Part shown: one piece after another, positions 38,149 through 46,562 of the stretch | Layout of the letters: the number at the start of each line of letters is the position of its first letter | Position numbering within the stretch: the stretch's first letter is position 1 | Source of the DNA: RZYY01 sp036794825 | GTDB lineage: Bacteria > Bacteroidota > Bacteroidia > Bacteroidales > 4484-276 | Direction of reading: 5' to 3' | Assembly: GCA_036794825.1 (NCBI GenBank) | Contig: DAIRGA010000008.1 | Location: 62,001-126,000 of the forward strand | Length of the DNA: 64,000 nt | The notes under the pieces: model-generated | What the model was told of the DNA's origin: nothing | The model's database searches: none | What the model saw: the letters and a program-made list of their open reading frames with translations, nothing else | Program-made: the position numbers and the translations under genes

Positions 38149-39354
38149 TTAATCAGCGATTAATGGTAAATTAACCGTAAAAGTAGTGCCCTTACCAGGG
38201 GTGCTTTTCACACCAATTGACCCGTTGTGCTTGTCCACAAGGTTTTTGCATAATATTAAACCTATTCCGGAGCTTACTTCACCTTCGGTTCCTGCCCTCG
38301 ATACTTTCTGATCGAGGCGAAAAAGCTTGTCAATCAGCGATTTGTCCATACCGATCCCGGAATCCTTGAACTGAATTTTTATCTTCTGGTCATTGGTTCT
38401 ACCCGCTTTAATCTCAATGGCGCCTCCTTTAGGCGTAAATTTTATTGCATTGGTAGTCAGGTTTCTGAAGATGGCTTTTAGCATTGCCTGGTCGCCAAAC
38501 ACTGTTTCGTTTTCGTTAACTTTAATGCTAAGCGTGAGGTCTTTTTTCTTCAGGTCATTTTGATAAATACCTATTGCGTTGATAATCAATTGTCTTAGTG
38601 GAGTTTTTTCTGGTTGAAAGCTAATTGTATGCATTTGAATCTGCGCCCATTCAAGCAGGTTTTCGAGCAGTTCAAACACCTGCAAGGATGAGTCGTGGAG
38701 CATTTTAGCGAACTCAATTATTTCTTCAGCGTCTGTTTCTTGTGTATTTTCCAGTTTTAGAAAAAGCAATTCGCTTAATCCGGTGAGGCCAGCAAGCGGA
38801 CCCCGGAGGTCGTGCGCAATTATGGAGAAGAATTTGTTTTTTTCGGCATTCAGGGCGGCCAGTTCTTCGGCATGGTTTTCAATTTTTGACTTGGCTTCGA
38901 GCAGACACTTGTTGATTTGTTCAAGAGCAGCATTTTTTTCGGCAAGTATTTTCTTCGTCTGTATAATTTGCATCTGGGCTGATACCCTTGCCAGAACTTC
39001 GTGAGCGTAAAAAGGTTTGATGATATAATCCACAGCGCCCGCTTCAAAACCTGCGATGATGTCTTCCTGGTCGTTTTTGGCGGTGAGAAAAATTACTGGA
39101 ATTTCGCTTAAAAGTTCGTCATTTTTTATAATCCGACAAACCTCGAAGCCGCTCATTCCGGGCATCATGATGTCGAGCAAAATAAGGTCAGGCTGATTAT
39201 CGGCCAGAAACCTGATGGCATTTTCGCCTGACGTGGTGATGTAGAGCTTGTAGCCCCGGTCTTTGAGCAAGGTGGAAATTAGTTGCAGATTACGTGGATT
39301 GTCGTCGGCAATCAATATTGATCCTGTGTTTTCAGTCATTTTATTGCTCTTCAT
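38149..39354 (-). CDS. Receiver-histidine kinase (REC-HisKA-HATPase)
   Basis: A 401-residue protein with an N-terminal receiver (about 12-128; Asp61 in LILLDIMMPGMSG, Lys in YIIKPF). A coiled coil (about 130-170) leads to HisKA with His181 in FFSIIAHDLRGPLAGLTGL, and HATPase (about 285-398) shows NLTTNAIKFTPKGG, DSGIGM and SSGIGLILCKNL. A receiver before the kinase core suggests control by another kinase, most likely the hybrid kinase encoded 11 bp upstream. Met6 is an alternative start. There is no sensory domain. Confidence 0.92.
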   Translation of the reverse strand: MKSNKMTENTGSILIADDNPRNLQLISTLLKDRGYKLYITTSGENAIRFLADNQPDLILLDIMMPGMSGFEVCRIIKNDELLSEIPVIFLTAKNDQEDIIAGFEAGAVDYIIKPFYAHEVLARVSAQMQIIQTKKILAEKNAALEQINKCLLEAKSKIENHAEELAALNAEKNKFFSIIAHDLRGPLAGLTGLSELLFLKLENTQETDAEEIIEFAKMLHDSSLQVFELLENLLEWAQIQMHTISFQPEKTPLRQLIINAIGIYQNDLKKKDLTLSIKVNENETVFGDQAMLKAIFRNLTTNAIKFTPKGGAIEIKAGRTNDQKIKIQFKDSGIGMDKSLIDKLFRLDQKVSRAGTEGEVSSGIGLILCKNLVDKHNGSIGVKSTPGKGTTFTVNLPLIAD

Positions 39355-39365
39355 TTTGCAGGAAT

Positions 39366-41843
39366 TTAGTCGTTGAGTAATGTTTTGATATCCTTATCCA
39401 ATTTTCGTAATTCTTGACCAAATAGCTCGAAATCAAAATTTTCGATGGCACTTTTTAAGTGATCGGCAACTTGCTGAAAATGCTTTAACTGGAATTTTTT
39501 GCTTACTGCGCTCAGTTCAGCAATAAGTGTGTTGGCAACATCAGCATCCACATACACCTGAAGTTGCTGCATGGGGTGAAGGATCTGGTTACGAACCTGC
39601 TGCTGAAGTTCGGCGAATTTCTCGTTGTTCTCCGGTAATTTCAGGATTAACACATTTTCGATGGTTGAAGTGGCATTTTTCCCGTACTTCTTTTCCTGTT
39701 TGATGGAATGTGGCAGAATATTCATCAGTGAAGCTATGAGCTCGTTCCGGGTAACGGGCTTGAGAATGTATCCGTCAAACAAATTCATGTCGGGATTCTC
39801 TTCGTTGAGTAAACTGGAGGTAGTGAAAGCCAGGCAGGGAATATTCTGCGTTTCGGGGTGGCTGCGCAAAATGCGGGTGGCTTCGTAACCATCAATTTCG
39901 GGCATGCGAAGGTCCATCAGTATCAGGTCGGGTTTGTATCTGACGGCGATGTCAATGCCTTCTTTCGCATTGGTTGCCTGCAATACACTCAGGTTAAGGC
40001 TTGAGATAAATTTTACCACGAGTTCGCGGTTGAAATTTACATCATCAATCACCAGTATTTTGCCTTCTTTGAAAACCACATTTTTTTCTGTCCATTCAAA
40101 TTTGTTGTCCTGATCTGGCGCGTTAACTGAGGTTTTAACACTCCTGAAAGAGACGGTGAAGGTACTTCCTTTGCCAACTTCACTTTTCACACTAACGCTT
40201 CCGTTCATCATCTTTGTGAGCTTTGCTGTTATGGCCAATCCCAGGCCAGTACCTTCAAACTGGCGGGTGTTGTTGGATTCAACCTGAACAAAAGCATTGA
40301 AAATGGCTTTTTGGTGTGAAACAGGAATTCCGATGCCGGTATCTTCCACATCTATTTCAAAATCAATTAACTCTGAATTTTCAACCGATTGGTGGTGCCT
40401 GACCGAAATTATGACTTCCCCTGCGTTGGTGAATTTTACAGCATTGCCTACGAGATTGAAAAGAATCTGGCGCAAACGCACATTGTCAATCCAAATGGTT
40501 TTGGGGAATTTATCAGATATAATTATTTGAAAACCAAGGTTTTTTTCTTTAATTTTGGAAGAAAAGATCTTTCTGATTTCGTCCAGAACACTGGCAAAGT
40601 TTACCGGTTCTATGAAAATTTCCAGTTGGCCTGCTTCAATCTTTGATAAATCCAGGATGTCGTTTATCAGGTGCAGCAGTGTTTTTCCGCTGTTCAGGAT
40701 GCCTTCGAGAAAACTCTTGCTTTTTTCATCTTCGATACTGTTGTATAAAATCTCGCTGAAGCCGAGGATGGCATTCATCGGGGTTCTGATTTCGTGGCTC
40801 ATGCTGGCCAGAAATTCAGTTTTGGCAAGATCGGCTTTTTCGGCTGCTTTCCTTGCCTGGATGATCTCTTTCTCAAATTTGGCGCGGGCGATGGTTCCAG
40901 CAATGATCTCACCGGCCAGCTTTAACAGTTCTATGTGATCAACCGACCATTCGCGTGTGGTTTTTACAGAGTCGAACCCAATGAAACCGATCAACTGGTT
41001 GGCGTAAAACATCGGGATGGCCAGCAGGGAAAGAATTCCCTGGGGTTCAAGAATTTCTTTTTCAATATAGTATTGTTCGTCAATATCAGAAACCAGGGGA
41101 ATGTAGACATATTCTTTGTTACCAAACTTTTCTTTCCATCTTGGAACTCCCTCAAAAGGAACGTTTTGCAGGTTATCAATTTCCGGCGAAATCCCTTCGG
41201 AGCACCACTCATAAGAGTTGTGAACGAGGTCTGCTTCGCCATCGTAATCAAAGATATAGACCCGGTCAACATTGGCGTATTTACCCAATTTTTCCAATGT
41301 CAGGTTGATATTTCGGTCAATATCTTCCAAAGGCGACTGCACCAGTTGTGACGAAAATTCGACGATCAATTGGTGTAAAACCCTTAGTGAGCCGAGCTTT
41401 TGTTCAACCATGATCTGCTGCGTAATGTTACGTACGGTGAAAACTGCGCCTGACCTGTTTTTCAATGGTGAGCAACGGCCTTCGAAATACTCGCCATTGG
41501 CCTCAAAACTAAGCATGTAGATGTGTGAAGTAACCTCCCCGGTGGACATTGCTTTTTGAAAAATGTCATCAATTCTCTCAGCGACATCCGGAGGAAGAAA
41601 ATCATTAAAACGCTTGTTGATAAAAAGTGGCGGAGGTAAATAGAGATCTTTTTCGTTCCGGGTAAAATAATTCAATACCCTTCCTTTTGTATCCAACAAA
41701 AAGGTTAGATCCGGCAAACTCTCCAGTATCTCGCTATCGCAGATACCGGAATCTGGTTTAACGATCTTTTCTCTCAGATCCCTGATAATTTTATTCAGCC
41801 GGGCTATTTCATTTTCGTGAACAACCGTTTCATCTGATGCCAT
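39366..41843 (-). CDS. PAS-GAF hybrid histidine kinase with receiver and HPt-like tail
   Basis: An 825-residue soluble hybrid kinase and the first gene of the island. A short coiled coil (about 8-30) precedes a PAS domain (about 35-150, LPDLTFLLDTKGRVLNYF) and a GAF domain (about 165-325). HisKA has His350 in MSHEIRTPMNAILGF; HATPase (about 450-570) has NLVGNAVKF, DTGIGIP and GTGLGLAIT. The receiver (about 590-710) has Asp644 in LILMDLRMPEIDG and YILKPV. The last hundred residues (about 725-825) are helical, with the look of an HPt domain, but no clear HxLKG phosphorylation site is seen (FQQVADHLKSAIENF is the nearest). It lies 11 bp upstream of the receiver-kinase gene, a natural phosphotransfer partner. 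Confidence 0.91.
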   Translation of the reverse strand: MASDETVVHENEIARLNKIIRDLREKIVKPDSGICDSEILESLPDLTFLLDTKGRVLNYFTRNEKDLYLPPPLFINKRFNDFLPPDVAERIDDIFQKAMSTGEVTSHIYMLSFEANGEYFEGRCSPLKNRSGAVFTVRNITQQIMVEQKLGSLRVLHQLIVEFSSQLVQSPLEDIDRNINLTLEKLGKYANVDRVYIFDYDGEADLVHNSYEWCSEGISPEIDNLQNVPFEGVPRWKEKFGNKEYVYIPLVSDIDEQYYIEKEILEPQGILSLLAIPMFYANQLIGFIGFDSVKTTREWSVDHIELLKLAGEIIAGTIARAKFEKEIIQARKAAEKADLAKTEFLASMSHEIRTPMNAILGFSEILYNSIEDEKSKSFLEGILNSGKTLLHLINDILDLSKIEAGQLEIFIEPVNFASVLDEIRKIFSSKIKEKNLGFQIIISDKFPKTIWIDNVRLRQILFNLVGNAVKFTNAGEVIISVRHHQSVENSELIDFEIDVEDTGIGIPVSHQKAIFNAFVQVESNNTRQFEGTGLGLAITAKLTKMMNGSVSVKSEVGKGSTFTVSFRSVKTSVNAPDQDNKFEWTEKNVVFKEGKILVIDDVNFNRELVVKFISSLNLSVLQATNAKEGIDIAVRYKPDLILMDLRMPEIDGYEATRILRSHPETQNIPCLAFTTSSLLNEENPDMNLFDGYILKPVTRNELIASLMNILPHSIKQEKKYGKNATSTIENVLILKLPENNEKFAELQQQVRNQILHPMQQLQVYVDADVANTLIAELSAVSKKFQLKHFQQVADHLKSAIENFDFELFGQELRKLDKDIKTLLND

Positions 41844-42277
41844 ATTTATACCGATATTTTAGTTTTCGTCTTTTTTCAATGCAGAATTCCTGATGTCAGA
41901 AAAAGCTATATTCCAGAAGATTAAACTGTAAGTCATAAAAAATCAATACCTTTTGCTGATTCGCGATCTGAAATTGTGATTTTTCATAAACTATTTTCAT
42001 TCAAAATCAATTGTTTTATCTTCTTAAAGTCTCTCCGAATGATTGCCACGAAAATAGCCATTTTATTGAGTGCGTAATATATTTTGGGCTGATAATTTGC
42101 AAAGCCGTAAGATTTTTTGCTGTAAACAACCCGGAACAACTGTTTCAGCATCCAAATCTCACACAAGAGGATGGCTTCACCAACTGATATTATCGTTTCT
42201 ATCGGTCAGTTTGCGAGCGCCAATCTCCACAAAGTCAGTCATTTATAGCGTCTGAAGTGTCTGAGATGGATTTATAA
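41844..42277. other. Divergent intergenic region, no gene seen
   Basis: A 434-bp AT-rich stretch between the divergent hybrid-kinase and M20-peptidase genes, up to the M20 promoter element. A 60-codon frame on the minus strand (41984-42166) has no recognisable family features and is probably chance. No TAnnTTTG match was found on the minus strand for the kinase, and no hairpin stands out. It must hold the promoter for the kinase operon that starts at 41843. Confidence 0.4.
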
Positions 42278-42285
42278 TAATTTTG
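42278..42285 (+). promoter_or_regulatory. Candidate -7 element for the M20 peptidase gene
   Basis: TAATTTTG matches TAnnTTTG and lies 20 bp before the ATG at 42305. An earlier in-frame ATG at 42287 is only 2 bp after the element, so it would not be in the transcript; this decides the start at 42305. A convincing -33 TTTG is missing. Confidence 0.4.
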
Positions 42286-42304
42286 CATGCCAATACAATT
42301 GATA

Positions 42305-43495
42305 ATGGAGAACATAAAAAGTAAAATCCAGCGATTAAGTCATCAGTTCCTTGAAGAGATTATTGCCTGCAGACGCGAGATTCATCGCAATCCTGAGCTT
42401 TCGATGAAGGAATTTCGCACATCGGCATTTGTTTCGCACCAACTCGCTGAAATTGGCATTGTTAAGCAAAAGCGTATTGCTCAAACCGGCATCCTTGCGC
42501 TGATCGAAGGCCGAAATCCTGGTAAGAAGTCAATCGCTTTGCGTGCCGATATGGATGCTTTGCCCATTCATGAGCTGAACGAGGTGGATTACAAGTCCCA
42601 AAACCAGGGAGTTATGCACGCATGCGGTCATGATGTTCATACGGCCTCGTTGCTCGGAACTGCCAAAATTCTCCACGAGATAAAAGATGAGTTCGAAGGA
42701 ACCATAAAACTCTTTTTTCAGCCTTCCGAGGAAAATTATCCCGGAGGAGCAATCATGATGATCGGGGAGGGGGCGCTCGAAAATCCACGGCCTGCAAATG
42801 TTTTTGGTCAGCACGTTTACCCTGATCTTGAAGCAGGTAAAATTGGTTTGCGTGCGGGAAAATACATGGCCTCCACAGACGAACTGCACCTTACAGTGAA
42901 AGGTAAAGGCGGTCATGCAGCAAATCCCTGGAAAAATATTGACCCGGTACTCATTGCTGCCCACATCATCGTGGCTTTGCAGCAGATCGTAAGTCGAAAT
43001 GCAACTCCCGAAATTCCTACCGTTGTCTCGTTCGGGCGGATAATTGGAAACGGCCTCACCAATGTAATTCCTGATGAAGTGACCATTGCCGGCACCATCC
43101 GAACATTTGATGAAGCGTGGCGAAGTGAGGCTCACCGGAGGATTACCCGCATGGCGCAGTCGGTGGCTGATGGGATGGGAGGAAGTTGTGAAGTGAGAAT
43201 CGAATCGGGTTACCCGTCGCTGTACAACGATCCTGCTGTTGCGCAAAACTTCCGGGACTGGGCAACGGACTATCTTGGCGCCGATAACGTGGTTGAGCTG
43301 CCGATGCGAATGACTGCCGAGGATTTCGCCTATTTCGCCAGGGAGATTCCTTCCTGTTTTTATCGGCTTGGAACCGGTAACAACGAGCTGGGAATCACAT
43401 CGGGACTGCACACTGCTACTTTTGATGTGGATGAAAGTTCGCTCCGGACTGGCATGGGGCTGATGGCATGGATTGCAGTGAATGCGCTGAGATAA
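42305..43495 (+). CDS. M20-family amidohydrolase (aminoacylase/hippurate hydrolase-like)
   Basis: A 396-residue cytosolic metallohydrolase of the M20D group. Motifs in order: ALRADMDALPIHE, the metal-binding MHACGHDVHTASLLG, FFQPSEENYPGGA with the catalytic/metal Glu, a dimerisation domain containing GKGGHAANPWKNIDPV, and TAEDFAYFAREIPSCFYRLG near the end. Members deacylate N-acyl amino acids (acetyl-diaminopimelate, hippurate, IAA conjugates); the substrate cannot be picked from sequence alone. No signal peptide is visible. The start at 42305 (MENIKSKI) is favoured because the promoter -7 element abuts the earlier ATG. It is transcribed alone. Confidence 0.93.
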   Translation: MENIKSKIQRLSHQFLEEIIACRREIHRNPELSMKEFRTSAFVSHQLAEIGIVKQKRIAQTGILALIEGRNPGKKSIALRADMDALPIHELNEVDYKSQNQGVMHACGHDVHTASLLGTAKILHEIKDEFEGTIKLFFQPSEENYPGGAIMMIGEGALENPRPANVFGQHVYPDLEAGKIGLRAGKYMASTDELHLTVKGKGGHAANPWKNIDPVLIAAHIIVALQQIVSRNATPEIPTVVSFGRIIGNGLTNVIPDEVTIAGTIRTFDEAWRSEAHRRITRMAQSVADGMGGSCEVRIESGYPSLYNDPAVAQNFRDWATDYLGADNVVELPMRMTAEDFAYFAREIPSCFYRLGTGNNELGITSGLHTATFDVDESSLRTGMGLMAWIAVNALR

Positions 43496-43587
43496 GACCC
43501 AAAAGTCCGTTCATTTTTTAAAAATATCTGAATGCAACTTACTCCATAGTGCAGGGCAAAGGCTGCGCTCAGCTTGCCAACTTTCGC

Positions 43588-43595
43588 TACTTTTG
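43588..43595 (+). promoter_or_regulatory. Candidate -7 element for the LtaS-like/lipid kinase operon
   Basis: TACTTTTG matches TAnnTTTG 32 bp before the ATG at 43628. It lies inside a longer reading frame that could begin with TTG at 43574, so the ATG is the more likely start. No -33 TTTG at the right distance was seen. Confidence 0.4.
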
Positions 43596-43627
43596 CGGCC
43601 AAATTTCAAGAACTCATCGCTGTTGGC

Positions 43628-45577
43628 ATGATCAGAATACGACCTTCGAAAGGGTATTACCGGGGAAACTATTATACTGTATTGATTTTCAGATTGCTGG
43701 TGGCGCTGGCTTTTTTATGGTTCAGCAGGGTGATTTTCTTCTTTTTTAATGCTCACCTGTTTGGATCCGTCTCTTCCACCGAAATCTTTCATATTTTCAT
43801 TTCAGGTCTCAGGTTTGATATTGCAGCGCTTTTCACACTCAACCTTCCTTTCATTGCTGCAATGACCATTCCGCTGCCATTCAGACGCTACCGGGGTTAC
43901 AAGGCTATTGTTGATCTCATCTATTTCGTTCCCAACCTGCTTGGAATTGCTGCAAATATGGCTGACATCGTCTATTTCCGGTTTACGCTGAAACGAATGA
44001 CCGGTGATGTTTTTGACTTTGTGGCTGCAGGAGTTCCAATGGATAAACTGGCGCCGCAATTCATCCGGGATTTCTGGCCATTTCTGCTCCTCTTTCTGGT
44101 TTTGACGATTGTTTTTATATTGATAGTCAGAAAAGTAGAGCATAGCAACCGGCGTTTTACCGAAGGCATCCTGACGTATTATTTTTATCAGCTGATCTCA
44201 TTCACCGGCGCTATTTTGCTGAGCGTCATAATGATACGTGGCGGTATTCAACTCAAACCTATCAACATCATAACGGGAATTCAGTATGTAAAGCCGTCGA
44301 ATCTCCCGCTCATTCTGAATACCCCATTTACTATCATCAAAACCATTGATCACCAGGTAATCAGGAAGATGGACTATTTTGACCCGGTTACGCTTGAAAG
44401 TATTTACTCGCCCGTTTTCGAACCCGCTCAGGCACAACAGAATTCAGATGTTCAGGCAAAAAACGACATGAATGTGGTGGTGCTGATAATGGAAAGCATG
44501 TCGAGTGAGCATATCGGGACTTTTAACCGCCATATAAAAGGTTATCAGGGGTTTACACCGTTTCTCGATTCCCTGATGAAACATTCACTCTACTTTAATG
44601 GTTTTGCCAATGCCAAGCAATCCATCGAAGGTTTGCCGGCTATTACAGCATCCATTCCCGGACTGATGGACAGACCCTTTATAACCTCAGCTTTTGGGGG
44701 CAATTCATTCAATGGGATGGCCGGGCTGCTGGAGAACAAAGGTTATCAAACTTCATTTTTTCATGGTGGAACCAACGGTACCATGGACTTTGACCGCTTT
44801 GCCAGGGCATCTGGTTTTCAGCGCTATTTTGGGCGTACGGAATACAACAACGATGCAGATTTCGACGGCAGGTGGGGCATTTTTGACGAACCATTTTTGC
44901 AGTACTACGCCAAAAATCTAAACCAGATGCAGGAGCCGTTTTTCTCGGTCTTTTTCTCGCTTTCGGCACATCACCCCTACACAATTCCGGACATTCACCA
45001 GGGCAGGTTCGCCAAAGGCAAACTGCAGATTCAGGAAGCGATTATGTACTCGGATTATGCATTGAAACGGTTTTTCGAGACCGTCAGAACCTTGGACTGG
45101 TATCAGAATACCCTATTTGTAATTACTGCCGACCATACTTCGGAGGCCTCTCTGCCGGAATACAAAACCCGTGTTGGATTGTACCGGATTCCTATCATCT
45201 TTTTCTCACCCTCGGGAATTCCCGGTATCGAAACAGCCATCACTCCCGGCCAGGTGGACATTATGCCCTCGGTGCTCAGCCTGCTTGACTATGATGCGCC
45301 TTTTGTTGCTTTTGGAAACAACATCTTCGACAGCAGCCGGCCAACATTTGCCGTGATGTATATCAACGGGGTGTTTCAAATGGTACAGAATGATTTTCTG
45401 ATCGAATTTGATGGCTATAAAACCCTGGCTTTGTACAACTTTGCTGATGATCCAATGCTTAGACAAAATCTTGTAAACCAGGGAATTACCAAGAAAAATG
45501 AGATGGAGAAGCTAATCAAAGCATACATACAGCAATATTTTAACCGTTTGATCGAAAACCGCATGACTGCCCGATGA
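43628..45577 (+). CDS. LtaS-like membrane phosphotransferase/sulfatase
   Basis: A 649-residue inner-membrane enzyme of the alkaline phosphatase superfamily. Five or so transmembrane helices occupy residues about 15-215; an extracytoplasmic sulfatase domain follows (about 270-620). Metal-site motifs are VVVLIMESMSSEHIG, Ser332 in AKQSIEGLPA (the position of the LtaS Thr nucleophile), SAHHPYTIP and VITADHTS. Relatives transfer phosphoglycerol or phosphoethanolamine from phospholipids to glycans or lipids and release diacylglycerol. Its TGA stop overlaps the ATG of a lipid-kinase gene (ATGA), which fits recycling of that diacylglycerol. Bacteroidota do not make lipoteichoic acid, so the acceptor is unknown. 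Confidence 0.9.
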   Translation: MIRIRPSKGYYRGNYYTVLIFRLLVALAFLWFSRVIFFFFNAHLFGSVSSTEIFHIFISGLRFDIAALFTLNLPFIAAMTIPLPFRRYRGYKAIVDLIYFVPNLLGIAANMADIVYFRFTLKRMTGDVFDFVAAGVPMDKLAPQFIRDFWPFLLLFLVLTIVFILIVRKVEHSNRRFTEGILTYYFYQLISFTGAILLSVIMIRGGIQLKPINIITGIQYVKPSNLPLILNTPFTIIKTIDHQVIRKMDYFDPVTLESIYSPVFEPAQAQQNSDVQAKNDMNVVVLIMESMSSEHIGTFNRHIKGYQGFTPFLDSLMKHSLYFNGFANAKQSIEGLPAITASIPGLMDRPFITSAFGGNSFNGMAGLLENKGYQTSFFHGGTNGTMDFDRFARASGFQRYFGRTEYNNDADFDGRWGIFDEPFLQYYAKNLNQMQEPFFSVFFSLSAHHPYTIPDIHQGRFAKGKLQIQEAIMYSDYALKRFFETVRTLDWYQNTLFVITADHTSEASLPEYKTRVGLYRIPIIFFSPSGIPGIETAITPGQVDIMPSVLSLLDYDAPFVAFGNNIFDSSRPTFAVMYINGVFQMVQNDFLIEFDGYKTLALYNFADDPMLRQNLVNQGITKKNEMEKLIKAYIQQYFNRLIENRMTAR

Positions 45578-46464
45578 TGATATCAAAACACGAAAAAATT
45601 CCTATATTTTTTATCGTCAATCCTAACTCAGGTGTTGGGCGGAAAGACACTATCGAGCATCATCTCGAGAAAAAACTCGATTTTGATAAGTTTGAACCAA
45701 AGGTAGTTTTCACCGAATACCCGCAGCACGCAACATTGCTCAGTCGTGAAGGTTGGGAGCAGGGCTTCAGGGTAATCGTGGCCATTGGTGGCGACGGAAC
45801 GGTGAATGAAGCAGCGCGTCCGCTGATCGGAACGGAGGCAGTGCTTGGAATTATTCCGGCAGGATCGGGAAACGGCCTTGCCCGTCATCTGCATTTACCG
45901 ACTGATATTGACAAAGCGATCAGAATCATCAACATCACCAATGTCAAAAAGATTGACACGGTGGAGATCAACGATCAGGTGTTTCTGAGCATTGCCGGGG
46001 TGGGTTTCGACGCTCATGTGGCCGATCATTTTGCCCGCCAGTCGCAAAGGGGTTTTTTTGGATATGCCAAGGTGGCCATCCGCGAGTATTTCCGCTACAG
46101 ACCTATGAAGTTCAGGTTGGTTGTTGATGGAAAAAAGATGGTAAGGAGAGCGTTATTTATCAGTTTTGCCAATTCAGATCAATTTGGATACAACACCTCA
46201 ATTGCACCCGATGCCACTGTTGACGACGGAATGATTGATGTGGTAATTGCCCGGAAAAGTTCACTCTGGAAAATGATTTTTTTCGCGCCGTTTCTTTTTA
46301 CACGGAAGATCCACAAAACCCCATATGTTGAGATTATCAGGGCAAGGGAGGTTGACATAATGCAGAAAGTAAAGATCATCAACCTCGACGGCGAGCCTGT
46401 TGATGTGGGCAAGCGACTGCACATCCATGTTATTCCGGCATCATTGAACATAATTGTACCATAA
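45574..46464 (+). CDS. Diacylglycerol kinase-family lipid kinase (DagK/YegS-like)
   Basis: A 296-residue cytosolic or membrane-associated lipid kinase. Motifs: FIVNPNSGVGRK at the N-terminus, AIGGDGTVNEAA for nucleotide binding and PAGSGNGLARHL. These are diagnostic of the DAGK catalytic domain, followed by the beta-sandwich C-terminal domain. Family members phosphorylate diacylglycerol, undecaprenol-like or sphingoid lipids. The gene starts inside the stop codon of the LtaS-like gene (ATGA overlap), so expression is coupled. The likely job is returning diacylglycerol released by that enzyme to the phosphatidic acid pool (inference). Confidence 0.93.
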   Translation: MMISKHEKIPIFFIVNPNSGVGRKDTIEHHLEKKLDFDKFEPKVVFTEYPQHATLLSREGWEQGFRVIVAIGGDGTVNEAARPLIGTEAVLGIIPAGSGNGLARHLHLPTDIDKAIRIINITNVKKIDTVEINDQVFLSIAGVGFDAHVADHFARQSQRGFFGYAKVAIREYFRYRPMKFRLVVDGKKMVRRALFISFANSDQFGYNTSIAPDATVDDGMIDVVIARKSSLWKMIFFAPFLFTRKIHKTPYVEIIRAREVDIMQKVKIINLDGEPVDVGKRLHIHVIPASLNIIVP

Positions 46465-46470
46465 AGCGCT

Positions 46471-46498
46471 GATATTCAATATTCATTATTCAATATTC
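46471..46498. repeat. AT-rich intergenic repeat (AATATTGAATAATG type)
   Basis: In the 98-bp convergent gap, this 28-bp stretch reads on the minus strand as units of GAATATTGAAT and GAATAATGAAT. The same unit occurs at 61671-61712 and 61797-61837, so it is a dispersed intergenic repeat of this genome. Confidence 0.6.
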
Positions 46499-46562
46499 CC
46501 GACAGTCCTCTTTTAGTCACTCTCGCTCACCAAAAACTTGTCAGTCTTCCATCGCTAACGGT

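Noticed and set aside
41984..42166. A 60-codon minus-strand frame upstream of the first hybrid kinase
   Set aside because: It has no family-like motif, no usable ribosome-binding context and lies in AT-rich intergenic DNA that must contain the kinase promoter.
42530..43411. A long 293-codon frame antisense to the M20 peptidase gene
   Set aside because: The plus-strand frame has complete M20 motifs; the antisense frame has no domain and arises from codon bias.
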